Shown: piece after piece, positions 32,578 through 44,414 of the stretch
Layout: each line of letters begins with the position of its first letter
Position numbering within the stretch: the first letter of the stretch is position 1
NCBI RefSeq assembly: GCF_040412425.1
Contig: NC_089762.1
Location: 21,705,647-21,769,646, forward strand
Direction of reading: 5' to 3'
Origin: Macrobrachium rosenbergii
Taxonomy: Eukaryota > Arthropoda > Malacostraca > Decapoda > Palaemonidae
DNA: 64,000 nt
Position numbers and translations under genes: made by a program
The notes under the pieces: generated by a model
The model's input: the letters and a program-made list of their open reading frames with translations, nothing else
The model's database searches: none
Told to the model about the DNA's origin: nothing

Positions 32578-34235
32578 ATGTTTCCACCCCTTTGCACGTC
32601 GCCCAGGGATCTGTCGCCGTCTTACCACCGAGAGAAGCAACAGATTCTTTTGGACCTCCTGGAGCAGTTGTTAGAGAAGAGAGCCGTGGAACAAGTTCTG
32701 AAGTTGGATTCTCCGGGGTTCTACAACAGGCTTTTCTTAGTCCCGAAACAGTCGGGAGAGTGGAGACCGGTCTTAGATGTAAGCGTCTTGAATCGCTTTA
32801 TTTCAAGGAAATATTCAAGATGGAAACGCCCCAGTCGGTTCTAGGGGCTTTAAGACCAGGGGACTGGATGGTCTCTCTGGACTTACAGGATGCGTACTTC
32901 CATGTTCCCATTCATCCTCAATCAAGGAAGTACCTGAGATTTGTGCTGGGGGGACGAGTCTTCCAGTTCAGAGCTCTCTGCTTCGGTTTGTGCACCGCTC
33001 CCATGATCTTCACGGTGATCATGAAAAACGTTGCGAGGTGGCTTCACCTGGCGGGTGTTCGTGTGTCGTTCTACCTAGACGATTGGCTCATACGAGCCTC
33101 TTCTCGGGAGAAGTGTCTGGAGGACCTGACTTTGACGCTGAATTTGACGAAGTCCCTGGGACTTCTTGTGAACCAAGAAAAGTCCCATCTGATCCCGACG
33201 CAGTCCATCGTCTATCTGGGGATTCAGATGGATTCAGTGGCTTTTCGAGCTTTTCCATCCCGAGAACGGCAACTGCTTTGCTTAAGAAAAGTTTCGTCCT
33301 TTCTAGGGAAAGAAACATGCTCGGTGAGGGAATGGTTGAGTTTGCTGGGGACCATTTCCTCGCTGGAGAAGTTTGTTTCCCTGGGGAGGCTCCATCTCAG
33401 ACCACTCCAGTTTTTCTTGGCGGAGAACTGGAGGGAAAAGGAGAATCTGGAAGAGATTTTGACGATATCTCCTTTTATCAAGGATCATCTGAAGTGGTGG
33501 TTCGACCCCTTAAAGCTTGCAGAAGGGGTTTCTCTTTGTCTTCAGAGCCCCCGACCTAGTGTTGTTTTCCACGCGTCCAGGGAAGGATGGGGAGCAACAC
33601 TAGGAGGGGAGGAAGTGTCAGGCACCTGGAGAGGGGAACAGGTGTCCTGGCACATAAATCTCAAGGAATTGGGTGCTATCTTTCTGGCTCTTCAATTCTT
33701 TGAAGCCCAAGTTGCAGGCAGAATTGTCCAAGTCAACTCGGACAATACCACAGCTCTAGCGCACCTCAAAAACAGGGGTACTCGATCTCGTTCCCTGTTC
33801 ATCCTAGCGAGGGAGATCCTGCTCTGGACTCATGCTCGAAGGGTCACTATTCTCACGAGGTTCATTGCGGGAGTGGAGAATATCCGAGCAGACCTTCTCA
33901 GTCGGCAAAATCAGCTGCTACCGACCGAGTGGACTCTTCACAAGGAGGTATGTTTAGAGTTGTGGAGAATATGGGGACGTCCTCTAGTGGACCTCTTTGC
34001 CACGTCCAGGACGGCAAGACTCCCCCTTTATTGCTCTCCTGTCCTAGACCCAGGAGCGTTAGCCATAGACGCCCTCCTCTGGGACTGGAAAGGCCTCGAC
34101 CTTTACGCTTTCCCTCCCTTCAAGATCCTGGGAGAAGTGATAAGGAAGTTTGCAACGTCAGAAGGAGCAAGGATGACTTTAATAGCCCCTTCTGGCCAGC
34201 AGCAGATTGGTTCCCAGAGACCCTGTCCTTCCTAG
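32578..34235 (+). CDS. DIRS copy 2 reverse transcriptase-RNase H (two frameshifts)
   Basis: RT N terminus in one frame (32578-32844): G-F-Y-N-R-L-F-L-V-P-K and R-P-V-L-D-V-S-V-L-N. After a one-base shift near 32800-32830 the frame of 32532-34235 continues: S-L-D-L-Q-D-A-Y-F-H-V-P-I (motif A), F-G-L-C-T-A-P (motif B) and Y-L-D-D-W near 33072 (motif C, intact). RNase H: H-I-N-L-K-E-L-G-A-I near 33650, S-D-N-T-T-A near 33737, then N-I-R-A-D-L-L-S-R. A C-terminal extension has L-V-D-L-F-A-T and Y-A-F-P-P-F. A second frameshift near 34190 moves the tail into another frame. Confidence 0.88.
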
Positions 34236-34350
34236 TGGACTTTCCAAGAACGCTTCCATTGAGGGTGGACCTTCTCAAGCAGCCGCATTTTGAAAGGTTC
34301 CACAAAAACCTCTCCGCTCTGAGTCTGACTGCGTTCAGACTATCTCAAAG

Positions 34351-35412
34351 TTGGCCAGAGCAAGAGGCTTTTCGAGAGCTGTGGCAAAGGCCATCGCCAA
34401 TGCCAGGAGACCTTCTTCGAATGCGGTCTACCAGTACAAGTGGTCTGTTTTTAGGAGATGGTGCAGGAGTAAAGGAGTTTCCTCGACCACGACCTCTGTA
34501 CCACAAATAGCTGACTTCCTTTTTTATCTTAGGCATAAGAATAAACTGGCAGTCTCGACTATTAAGGGTTATAGAAGTATGTTATCGGCAGTTTTTAGGC
34601 ACAGAGGCCTGAACTTGTGCGACAACAAGGATCTTCACGATCTACTGAGATCCTTCGAGACTGTCAAAATTCCTCAACTCAGGACACCTTCTTGGAATCT
34701 GGATGTTGTCCTGAAGTTTCTTATGTCTAGTACTTTTGAACCTCTGTCTTCGGCTTCCCTCAAGAACGTGACGAGGAAAGCTGTCTTCCTAACGGCTCTG
34801 GCGACAGCTAAGAGGATTAGTGAAGTGCAAGCAATTAGCAAACATATTGGCTTTAGGGGTCCTAATGCTTTATGCTCCCTAAATCCTTTGTTCTTAGCCA
34901 AGAACGAAAATCCTTCAAACCCTTGGCCCAAGTCTTTTGAGATCAAAGGTTTGACGGAGATGCTTGGGCAAGAGTCAGAAAGAGTCCTGTGTCCTGTCAG
35001 GGCTCTCAAGTTCTACTTAGCCAAGACCAAGGAAACTAGAGGCTCATCGGACAATCTGTGGTGTTCGGTGAAGAGACCTGATCTTCCCATGTCCAAGAAT
35101 GCCTTAGCATTCTTTTTAAGAAGTACTATTCGAGAGGCTCATTCCTCCTGCCTAGAAGGTGACATGAGACTTCTGAAAGTAAAAGCTCATGAAGTTAGAG
35201 CTATCGCGACTTCGGTGGCTTTCCAAAAGAATATGTCTCTGAATGATATTCTTGGTGCTACCTTCTGGAGAAGTAATTCAGTGTTCGCTTCGCATTACTT
35301 GCGGGATGTGAAGACGACATTTGAAGACTGCTCTTCGCTGGGACCGTCACGTTTCCCGCAGACACAAGGTTGGGAGAAGAAGGCAATACTCATCCTATCC
35401 TTTAGGGGTTAG
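34351..35412 (+). CDS. DIRS copy 2 tyrosine recombinase, intact-looking
   Basis: 353 residues, no internal stop. The N-terminal core-binding domain spans about residues 20-105. The catalytic set is complete: R155 (in K-R-I-S-E), H280 and R283 (H-E-V-R), W306 in the His/Trp position, and nucleophile Y316 (S-H-Y-L-R-D). Recombinases of this class join circular DIRS cDNA to the chromosome. The first codon is TTG; the frame is open upstream through an overlap with the end of RT, so the true start is uncertain and may be a re-initiation or frameshift product. Confidence 0.9.
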   Translation: MARARGFSRAVAKAIANARRPSSNAVYQYKWSVFRRWCRSKGVSSTTTSVPQIADFLFYLRHKNKLAVSTIKGYRSMLSAVFRHRGLNLCDNKDLHDLLRSFETVKIPQLRTPSWNLDVVLKFLMSSTFEPLSSASLKNVTRKAVFLTALATAKRISEVQAISKHIGFRGPNALCSLNPLFLAKNENPSNPWPKSFEIKGLTEMLGQESERVLCPVRALKFYLAKTKETRGSSDNLWCSVKRPDLPMSKNALAFFLRSTIREAHSSCLEGDMRLLKVKAHEVRAIATSVAFQKNMSLNDILGATFWRSNSVFASHYLRDVKTTFEDCSSLGPSRFPQTQGWEKKAILILSFRG

Positions 35413-35793
35413 GTTGTATTTTTTAATCTTGTTGTTGTTTATTTTTGGTTGTTGGGTGGCCATTGAGATGGGACGTCCCAATTTTTAGCCTATGCTAGGT
35501 TTATTACCTTAGATAGGGCGGTCAGGTGGTTGGTCGTTGCTCCTTCTCCCCTCTCTGTATGGTCGCATGATCTAGTCCTATTGTGGTCACGCCCCTTGGA
35601 CAGGTCATCTGGATCTCTCCAGCTTTATAGGTCCCTACCTTGCTGGAGACTCTGGATAAGCAGAAGCAGGCTTGGGTGACAGACAACCTCGAAGTCAGCT
35701 ATGCTAACAGGTAAGGAACCAAGGCGTCAATTGCCTACATTTATTTGTTTCCTAAATCCTATTCTGTCTCTTCCCACCTCCTACGGTGGGATT

Positions 35794-35890
35794 CAGCTAT
35801 ATATATATCTGGCAGGTAAGTGTCATGAACAAAATGATATTTTAATAATAAAATAAGGTTTGTTCATACTTACCTGGCAGATATATATAC
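35794..35890 (+). repeat. Internal complementary region, DIRS copy 2
   Basis: The first half is complementary to the left outer end (reads ...GGTAAGTGTCATGAACAAAA). The second half is complementary to the right outer end (TGATATTTTAATAATAAAAT...). Together they show the ends that meet in the circular intermediate. Confidence 0.92.
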
Positions 35891-35932
35891 TTTTAGTGCC
35901 CTCCCGCCTCCCCTCTTGAGACAGTGGCACTA

Positions 35933-36123
35933 GAAAATCTGAATAGAAAATGGGAATGGTTCCCGATTCCCGCCTCCCAGCGGCGGGAATGAGTACTAAC
36001 CACCTGGCCACACTGCGTGTGCCGCGAGTTTTGAAATTCTGTCGGATTTCGGAGAAATACAGCTATATATATATCTGCCAGGTAAGTATGAACAAACCTT
36101 ATTTTATTATTAAAATATCATTT
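35933..36123 (+). repeat. Right inverted terminal repeat, DIRS copy 2
   Basis: Complement of the left ITR up to about 36097, followed by 26 right-specific bases ending AAAATATCATTT. Confidence 0.92.
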
Positions 36124-36590
36124 TTGTATTGTATTTGCATGCACTTAAGAAAAACATGACTGCAAAATTAAAAATGCTTTTGAAGCAAAGACATTACTTG
36201 CTTGATGGACACACATGGAATGAACTAACACTAATATCACCATAGGCACTGCCCACAAGGATAACTAGCTAGGTAAGGGTTCTTCTTCCATTTGTCTCTG
36301 AAGCTGCTGACCAAAGGATTAGGCATATGTAAACTTTGGGGTTGGGTTAAACAGATAGTAATTGCAGAGCATGAAGAGGGGGGAGGGGTTAACATTGTAC
36401 TGAATGGAAAATATGAAGAAGGGACTATATATGAGTATGAAATAAAAGAATGAGAAAGGATGTTGTTAAAATTTAAAAGATTTTACCTAAATCATGATAT
36501 ATTTTCATTACAAATTGGAGAATATACCTAGCTATAACAGCCATAATAAGAACATATTCAATTATAAAATATTAAACAATAAAAACTTAC
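36124..36590. other. No recognisable gene (possible intron)
   Basis: AT-rich; no motif. If the zinc-finger exon at 36591 is real, this would be part of its downstream intron, with the DIRS element inserted in it. Confidence 0.4.
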
Positions 36591-36710
36591 TTATCACTTT
36601 GAGATTTGCATATTTTTGTGTGTTCATGAAGATCCAATCGCCAAGAAAATCCTTGTTTGCACCCATCACACTTGAAGCGCCCTTTTCCATGAATAGCACC
36701 CATGTTTCTG
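36591..36710 (-). CDS. Candidate internal exon with C2HC zinc finger
   Basis: On the minus strand a 120-bp stretch runs from an acceptor (TTATTTTAG|CAG at 36712-36711) to a donor with consensus GTAAGT (36590-36585). Entry and exit phases match (two bases of a codon on each side), so the exon length keeps frame. It encodes R-F-K-C-D-G-C-K-Q-G-F-S-W-R-L-D-L-H-E-H (then T-K-I-C), that is C-x2-C-x12-H-x3-C, a classical C2H2-type finger with a final Cys. No further exons were found in the window, so the gene would have very long introns, or this is an isolated pseudo-exon. The zinc finger suggests a DNA-binding protein; no more can be said. Confidence 0.5.
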
Positions 36711-39700
36711 CTAAAATAACATGAGAATGAAACTATTGTATACCTTATTACACAATATACATGGTTTGAGATAAGCCAGTGCTGCTGAGGCCACCTAGCA
36801 ACAAGACCTGATATTAAAAGAACTACAATGTAATAACCAACAACTTTCATAGGTTAGGAATTGAGTAGCTGTCTGCATAGAGAGTTTTGGTGTAGCTTAG
36901 CCACAAGAAGTTACTACTGTACTGTAAAATGGATAAAATGGAAATTTTACATTAATATTTATTCTTTAAATACAAACCTCTCTATTATGGTACCAGTTTT
37001 TCCTGCATCAGATAGGAGGACTATTGTTTTCAGTTTGTCTCCATCCACATAGTCACATAGTGGGGAGCCTTGGAGAGTGACACATAACAGTGACAAGTAT
37101 TGAAAAAATAATTTTATTGTAAAAATCTTTATTTTTTAAATGAATCTGATCTCTCAATAATGATATCTGATTCCCACACTGGAATAGCAAATAACACCCC
37201 AGGAAAAAAAATTCAACCAGAAACAAGACGCTACATAATAACTGGAATCTATCCCAGCAGTGACTAATTAGGCAATGGTACTGGAGACTGTTTTCAAAGG
37301 ATACCACTCCATAAAACTCCCACACGTTAACAAGCTCTTGCACTGACAGCGCGGTTGTGGAATGCAGCACCAAAACTGCTGCAGGGGCCGACAACAAAAA
37401 GCCTGGTGGAGGAGGAGATAAACCAACCTGCTCCACTACCGAAACAGTAGCAATTAAAGGCACAGAATTAATTGCCTAGAAAGAGAATGCATGGAGCGTT
37501 GGTGCTGAAGGGGAACCGAAAACACCTCAAAAAGACTCCAGAAGACCTAGAATGCTATCAAAACGACTGGGAAGAAACCTGTGCCTTCAAAGAAGATCAT
37601 GATGTTGAATGCAGCTCAAGAAAACCTGGAATACCTATGAGGACTTTAAGGTAGAAAAGAAAAGGAGTGAACCTGGTAGTGTGAAGCCTGAGGAAAACAA
37701 GAACTATAGCATGGCGCCTGTGCCACACAAGGTGCTAATAGTGACCGTGAGACAGGACATTGAAAATGATACAAACTCCTACTTTCACAATCTGCACAAG
37801 AAATTTCTGCCACCTTAAGAGACATCAAGGCATGCTGAAAATGCCTGGGAGAGAAGGAGAATGTGGAGAATGAATAAGTTCAAAAACCCAGTCCCAGCTA
37901 CTCAAATGAATCCCCCGCATATCAAACAAATGATGTCAAGATGAACCAGCATAGACCACAGGGGAGACCTAGAAGTGCCTAGTAGCACCAAGAGAGCTCC
38001 TCTGAGACACTACTAATGCATCTTGCAAGGGAAAAGTCACCATAGAAGCTACAGGTGAGCATTCAAGTGTGCTTTCATGTAAATGCACAATGGGAGTCTT
38101 GAACGTACCAGGAGCACTGAGTATCTGCATGAACACAAGCATGGAGCTCAAAACAATTCTCTGTAGTATTGTAACGCTTCCATGTATGGACCCCTTGTTG
38201 CACACATATGATCCAGGGATCATGTATACATACAATGGAAAATCTGGACAAAGCAGACACCAACAAAGCATTTGCACAACCACAAAAACAAAAATTTTCA
38301 ATCACTTTGTATTGTTCATAACTAACAAACCTATAGTCTTAACATAAGGGAAAAATTCTCTAGCACCAGCTGGAGTCCGGTTGAAAAAAAAAAGTTACAA
38401 AGAATTGGTGGCATCAGGCAATAGCCAAGATGGTGGTGTGAAGGAGGAGGAGCCGACCTCCCAAACCCCATCTCGGAAGCATTGCGTCAGTTTTTCACTG
38501 ACTGCCTTTGTAGGAAGCTGTGCTCTTGACCTCTCTCCTCAAAGCTGGTTGCTGTTCACTTCCTGCCCGCTTACGCCATTGGATACTGGTTTTATCTTCC
38601 TTTTTTTTTTTGTGATTTGTGTGTTTTTGTTCATCTTGTGTGTTTCTGCTTGAACAGATCAACATAATACTCAGCAGTTTTGCAGTGCGTTGACCTTCCG
38701 TACATGAATCTTCTGCTGAACATGCAGGATCTGGGGATAGGGTACATGTACACCAGGAGTTCTGGATGAACTAGGCACTACCTGCAAATGTACTACTGAC
38801 GTGATACCCAGTGGTATTGCAAAGCAGTGACCCATTGCATGTGAACCTTCCGTCTATACACACATGAGCTGGGAATCATACATGCACCAACTGAGAAGGT
38901 AGCACCAACTCTTCTCCACCTATCCCAGTAAAGTACACACAGGTAGAAAGTTCTGGACAGTCCTCATGTTCCAGAAGTGAATCGGAAGGCACTGGTTCAA
39001 TAGGACTCTCAGAGAACCTGGTATTAACCCCACCTCCAGCAGTTGTCCCACTCCCAGGTAAGCAAATGCCATCACCAACCCCGAAAGAAGGAATGCATTC
39101 ACTCTAAGCCTGACAAAAATTCTTGTGAGGCGGCTTCCAATACTTTCTTCTGACTGAAGGAAGAAGCCAAAGATGATGAGGAAGAGCTTGACGAGTAGGA
39201 ATGGAGAAAGATAATGTGCTTGCATTTCTTCATTTTACTCTCCTTGACTACAGTAGAAGACATATTGAGATGGGAAGTAGCACTAAAGGAGTTCAACCTG
39301 TACTTGATACCACAGGGTTATCCCCACAGGTAAGATGATTGCTACAGGAGGCTCAACAACACTGAGTTCTTGGCAGAAACATCAGCAAAGTCAGGTCACT
39401 CAGATTACTTAGTGGAATTCTGTCAGGACTCTAGTGAAGCTGCCAACAAAGCATTACTGTAATAGGAGGTAGAGAACCATGAATAATCCTGACTATCTAG
39501 CCTGAAGAGAGCTTGACCCAAGCACCTGGGTCAACACTGTAGGAGAGCACAGTCTGGTCACCTACCCTCATGAACATAACCCCCCCCTCACAAAAGCAAA
39601 AGGTACAGAAAAAGGGCAGTCTGAGAGGGAGGAGTTAAAAGTATCAAAAGCAGAGTAATCCCTTTCTAAGAAATCCTAAGTCAATGATTTTACAGAAATC

Positions 39701-40159
39701 AATTGGGTGAGTGGTTTTTGGGGGGTTTAAAACATATTGAACAACTCTAATTTTATATATTATTTTGTTTGGAGGAAGTGGTAAGGAACTAAACCCTATT
39801 CCTACTGATTACAATTATACCCTAATAAGAAAGATGAAAAACGTCTCAACTTCCTGGTCAGTCAGACCAGAAAGACATCTTAACATGACCATGGCTGAAG
39901 AAAATGTTCTTGATAAGGGTAGTGTGTGTGTGAAGAGGGAGGATCTACCACCCATTAACTACCTTGATACCAAGTTTCAGTGATCAATTTCAGCTCACAC
40001 TGAGGGATATTTCTACATAAATGGCAATGGTCTATATTCTCCTATGAACAAATAGGCTATCAACTATGTTCATATCAGTCTCTTTGGCAAGAAACTGATT
40101 TATCCTGAATTTACCAACCTTTAATGAAAGACGTTTGACATGTGGCAACAATTTCATTA
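36711..40159. other. No recognisable gene
   Basis: Several open frames under 140 residues, none with a known motif. 36945-36995 and 37100-37175 share 'ttttacattaa..tatttattctttaaat' and a 'ctctc..aataatg'-like block, a weak direct repeat that could be the end of another retroelement. A 72-residue frame at 39765-39983 is unassigned. If the zinc-finger exon is real this may be intron. Confidence 0.4.
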
Positions 40160-40340
40160 AACTGGCTAGTGTTTGGTATTATTTTCCTGTGTTTTACTGT
40201 GCTTTGAATGTTTCTGACATTTGTTTCATTAGGAAATACTAAGCTCTTTTAGATATAGTGGACACCACCCTTATACCCTACAATTTGGGGGACCACAGTA
40301 GAAAAGCTGGGTTTTCAAGTGGGTGAAAATGCAAAATGAG
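40160..40340. repeat. Dispersed repeat piece, also at 49640-49740
   Basis: 'ctacaatttgggggaccaca' with 'gggttttcaagtgggtgaaaa' matches 'caacaatattggggaccctg' with 'ggggttttgggtggggaaat' near 49660-49700. The shared part is short and diverged. Confidence 0.45.
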
Positions 40341-40839
40341 CAAAATACAAGGTTCTTAATCTCATTCATAGTTCTCATTTAGATTAAAGTAAGATCATGG
40401 AATGTTTTCAAACTAATATCATTCACTAGGGTAAGAACCTGGTAGCATACTTTAGGCTATGGTACATGTGATTAGGTAGGTCACTTGCTACCAAAATGAA
40501 TTTGAGAATTATTCAAAGCACACATTAAAACAGGAAAGTGATATTTTCCAGTCGAAAATGCGACGATGGTTTAACCTAAAATTTTAATGAATCTGTCAGT
40601 ACAGTAGTAGGTTAGGCTAAATAGGAAATCAAAACACCTGAACAGTATAGCCTGGTTAATGTTGAAACTGACGTGATAAGCTCGAAATGCAGAGTAGGGA
40701 GATGGGTAGGCATTGGTAATTTTGCCTCCAAGGGAGAGCTTTCACAGAATACAATTTACTCTATGAGCTCTAAACCACCCGAAAATTAACTTACCTGGTT
40801 AATTTCCATCAATTTGTCGACCAACACCCAATAGGTGCC

Positions 40840-41455
40840 CTAAGTCAGATTAGGAAGGTAAGTTCTGGTTAGGTCAGGGTAGGATGCTCTAGGAAAGTTT
40901 AGGTGAAGGTTGTTTTGGTTAGATTATAGTCAGTGACATAACATGTGCCTGAATGGAAGTTTAGTTAGTTAAGGTTGTTTTGGTTAAGGTTGTAGCCATT
41001 GCCAGACAAAAAATAACACTCCCTAAAAAATAGTACAGCCCAAGAATGACATAAGGGAAATTATGTTTCAGATATTCAGCATTTCTTGAGGGGATCCACA
41101 GGGGGCAAGCCCCCCAGTCAGATCAGGGCGCAGTACCCTAAGTCAGGTAAGGACTGGTTAGGTAACAACATGGCTAAGTCAGGTTAGGAAATAAGGTCTG
41201 GTTAGGTCAGGACATGACCAGGTCAGGGCACACCACCCTAAATCAGGTTAAGAAGGTAAGGTCTGGTTAGGTCAGGGTGTACTGGCCTAAGTTAGGTTAA
41301 GAAGGTAAGGTCAGGACATGGCCAGGTCAGGGCACACTACCCTAAGTCAGGTTAGGAAGGTAAAGTCTGGTTAGGTCAGGATATAGCCAGGTCAGGGCAC
41401 AGCACCCTAAATCAGGTTAGGATGGTAAGGTCTGGTTAGGTCGGGGTAATCCTAC
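40840..41455. repeat. Minisatellite of AAGTCAGGTTAGGAAGGTAA-type units
   Basis: Irregular units of roughly 55-70 bp built from GTCAGGTTAGGAAGGTAAG, GTCTGGTTAGGTCAGG and ACATGGCCAGGTCAGGGCAC. The same array type reappears at 49226-49430 in the same orientation. GGTTAGG is frequent but there is no run of the arthropod telomere unit TTAGG. Confidence 0.85.
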
Positions 41456-42625
41456 AGTTTACGGGTCCAAATTCATTGCATGACGTAAAGTCAAGATCAG
41501 CACACAGATTTATCAAATACTTATTGAATCATGGAAAACAATGAAAAAATTAGCAGTTTATCTACTTAGAGAAGCAGAGATTGTAAAAAAAATAGAAAGG
41601 GAATAAAGGGGGAACGTAAATCAACAAGTACATGTTGTGGTAGGCTAAGTTTGGGTTTATATGATGAAAGATGGTTTGTGTAGATTGATCGTTTCGTTTT
41701 TGTTGTTGTTATTATTTTTTTATTATGTTTATATTGAGTTTTTGTTATGAATGTCTGACTGTATGTTTTCATGTTGTTTTTTCTTTTTATTTGCAGTTTG
41801 CTTGGGTGTGATAGGGTAGAGTAATTGGCTTCCCTTCACCTGAACCGGAAGAAGCTTTACCTGGGGTAGAGAATGGACATTGGCAACTACCAAAGCAGTC
41901 GAACAGTTGGTGATACCAAGCCATTTTCAAGTTCCACAGTTATTTATGACAGTGACTGTCCTCAATGGGATCAGGGATTATGGAAACTGCTTAAATATCT
42001 GTAGGCTGATTTTATTGTGAATGAGATCTCAGATTCTCGTTTGAAAGGAGAGAAGGGCTTTTGTGTAGAAAAAGACTGCATGAAGAAATTCCAAAGTAAT
42101 TTCTGTCCTCAGCTTGGATGGCACAGCTGAAATACACTCCGTAGTGATCCCCAAAATTGTGTGCTGACTTTCGTGGTTATCTTGGATTATTCTGAGATGA
42201 AGTGTTGAGAAAGATAAGGAACTTGAATCTAATATATGCCAGAGTTGGATTATTTGTTAATAATATTTTGACTATTGATAGTATTAAGTTAGGCTAAGTT
42301 AAATATAGGAGGCTGGTTAAACTAAGATATACTTAACTTAGTGGTAAGTAGGAAATAAGTTAGATTAAGTACTGAGAGATGATAATTGCTAAACTGTGGC
42401 AAATGTAAATAAAATTAAGGTTCTGTTTGAAGGTCTTCAGGCCACTGCAATATTAAGGTAATAAATTAGGTTAAGGAAAGTCAGAGTTTCATTTAGTAAC
42501 CTTCAGATCTGTTCCCATCATCCTGCACCAATTGTGCCAAATAAAAGGGCCCCTACAATGTCTTAGGGGGACACGGACCCATTGAATTTTGAGAAAATTG
42601 TAAATCTCTGCATATAAACTGCTCA
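41456..42625. other. No recognisable gene
   Basis: 41449-41480 holds ATCCTACAGTTTACGGGTCC, whose complement occurs at the start of the 49.2 kb array. The rest has no motif; an open frame at 41566-41772 is not convincing. Confidence 0.4.
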
Positions 42626-42805
42626 TTTTATGATAAAATAAGGCTTTACTTATATCACTGGTGCTACATATAGCTGTCGTCTCGGACGCTACGCAGAATT
42701 TTTAAATTCTCGCTACTACGCTAAAAACACCTAGGATCCTCTACCAGCCGCCTCTATAGGTAACAAGGAACTATCCCAACAATGTTCTAGAACCCATTAA
42801 GTTTT
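42626..42805 (-). repeat. Terminal repeat, 3' side of DIRS copy 3
   Basis: Contains 'acatatagctgtcgtc', 'acaaggaactatcccaacaa' and 'tctagaacccattaagtttt', all complementary to 48735-48904. Confidence 0.88.
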
Positions 42806-42856
42806 AAGCCCACTTGACATGAGGGGAGGTGGGCGGGAGTTTATTTCATAACTACT

Positions 42857-42939
42857 TCAGGTAAGTATAAGTAAACCTTATTTTATCATAAAAATATCAT
42901 TTTTACTTATAGGACTTACCTGGTAGTTACATATAGCTG
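42857..42939 (-). repeat. Internal complementary region, DIRS copy 3
   Basis: The part ATTTTATCATAAAAATATCA is complementary to the 3' outer end (42626 side). TTTTTACTTATAGGACTTAC is complementary to the 5' outer end (48904 side). Confidence 0.85.
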
Positions 42940-43429
42940 ATTGGCACCTTTAGAGGGGGTGGGATCATGTCAGCCACATATATTGTTAGAAATCAAAAAC
43001 ATGAATTTTAGTTCCTTACCTTGAAGGATTGCTGACTCAGTGGTTACTGCCTCAGAATTGCATCTCGATTGTATAGACAGGATATAAAGGATCCGGGGTG
43101 TCAGATACAATCTGTTAGTACTTCTGTCAGAGGACAACGCCGTGATTTGACAAGACTTAGTATGCCTCGCTTCTGGGCGCAGAACCAAATTAACAATAAG
43201 GGATCACCTCCATCACCAAAATATAAAATTAAAAACTTTCAACCATAAAATTAAAAGATTGTAGGTACTCCTAAACCAACAACATAGTACCTACAAACGA
43301 CGCAACCAAACTCAATTTCCAACTTCAAGGAGAAAATGTTAGTCGGATAGGGTTGCCCCTCTTTCTCCCTCACCCACCACCGTGTCAGTAACTACTAAAG
43401 GCCCTAAGGTACTGCCATTGTCAAAATCA

Positions 43430-44400
43430 GTCTTCAATTCTGGACAAGTACGCGATGCGTAAGATCGAATTTACATCGCTAAAATGTAGAATTCACAATC
43501 TTTTGCACTGAGAGGTTGTGCCTGAAAGCCAAAGAAGTAGCTACAGCTCTTATCTCATGTGCTCTCACTTTCAGAGTTCCCGTGTCTGAGTCCCAGACAC
43601 CACATGGGCTTGAAATAATCTCTCTAAGAAGAAAGCAAGAGCATTCTAGAAAGCGGTCTTGGACGTGGTTTCACAGAACACCACAAGTTCTCCAAGAGCC
43701 CTGATACCTTTTGTTCGGGTATAGAACTCTTAAGGCTCTCACCGCACAACAATCTCTTGTTCTCCTTCTCCACAAGATCTGAAAGGCTCTTAATGCTGAA
43801 AGACTCGCCATGGTCTGGACGTGACTGCTCTTCATGCAAGAACTTCTAAGAGAGGAAGAACAAACAGCTTTTCTGAGAGAAACCACAGTTTTGTCCAAGG
43901 CATGAACCTCACTACCCTCCTGGCTGTTGCGAAAGTGTTACTAGAAAATAGTTTTCTTAGTCAAGTTTTCAGCGATGCATTTTGTAGCTCAATTTGATTC
44001 TGAACAAATCCATTTAAGGATTTGATGTCCAAATTCCATGCTATTTGTTTAGGAACTTTCGGGTCTTCGAGGTATTAAAAGACTTAAGTAAATCTGTTAG
44101 ATCCTGATTGTTCGAGATGTTCAGACCTCTGTGCTTAAATACCGAAGCATTGATCGATACCCTTAATCGCGTTCTCAAAGACAATCCTTTCTCCTTAAAA
44201 AGGATAAAGTAAGAACTTCGCTTATTTGATTTATATATTTTAGGTGACGAAAACCCAGCGCCCACACCAGGTCAAACTGGATTCATCCAGTTTGGCACAT
44301 CGCAAAAGACTTACCCAACAATACGCTTTTGCAACCTCCTTGAAAACCTCTCTTCCTGAGGAGTCGCCGACAGTCTGCAGGCGACAAGTCAGAGCGGGAT
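43430..44400 (-). pseudogene. DIRS copy 3 tyrosine recombinase, decayed
   Basis: The N-terminal part (44041-44265) has V-F-K-H-R-G-L-N-I-S-N-N-Q-D-L-T-D-L-L-K, as in copy 2. N-L-W-C-S-V-K lies near 43680. A His box A-H-E-I-R-A-V-A-T-S-L-A-F lies near 43545. The Tyr codon near 43450 survives only in a shifted frame. The box I Arg region near 43915 reads out of frame. Same domain order as copy 2, but inactive. Confidence 0.75.
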
Positions 44401-44414
44401 GTTCTGATGGAACC

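Larger units (their letters stand above)
29700..36123 (+). mobile_element. DIRS retrotransposon, copy 2 (nearly intact)
   Basis: 6.4 kb. Left ITR 29700-29868, right ITR 35933-36123, ICR 35794-35890, with TTT at both outer ends. It encodes Gag, RT-RNase H and a tyrosine recombinase on the plus strand, each interpretable with only a few frameshifts. No target duplication, as expected for DIRS. The high ITR identity and the intact recombinase point to recent activity. It is the best preserved element in the window. Confidence 0.93.

Noticed and set aside
39765..39983. Possible coding exon of 72 residues
   Set aside because: No recognisable motif and no convincing splice sites at the ends; left as unassigned.
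40840..41455. Interstitial telomere repeat
   Set aside because: GGTTAGG is common in the units, but there is no run of TTAGG or another telomere unit; it is an irregular minisatellite.
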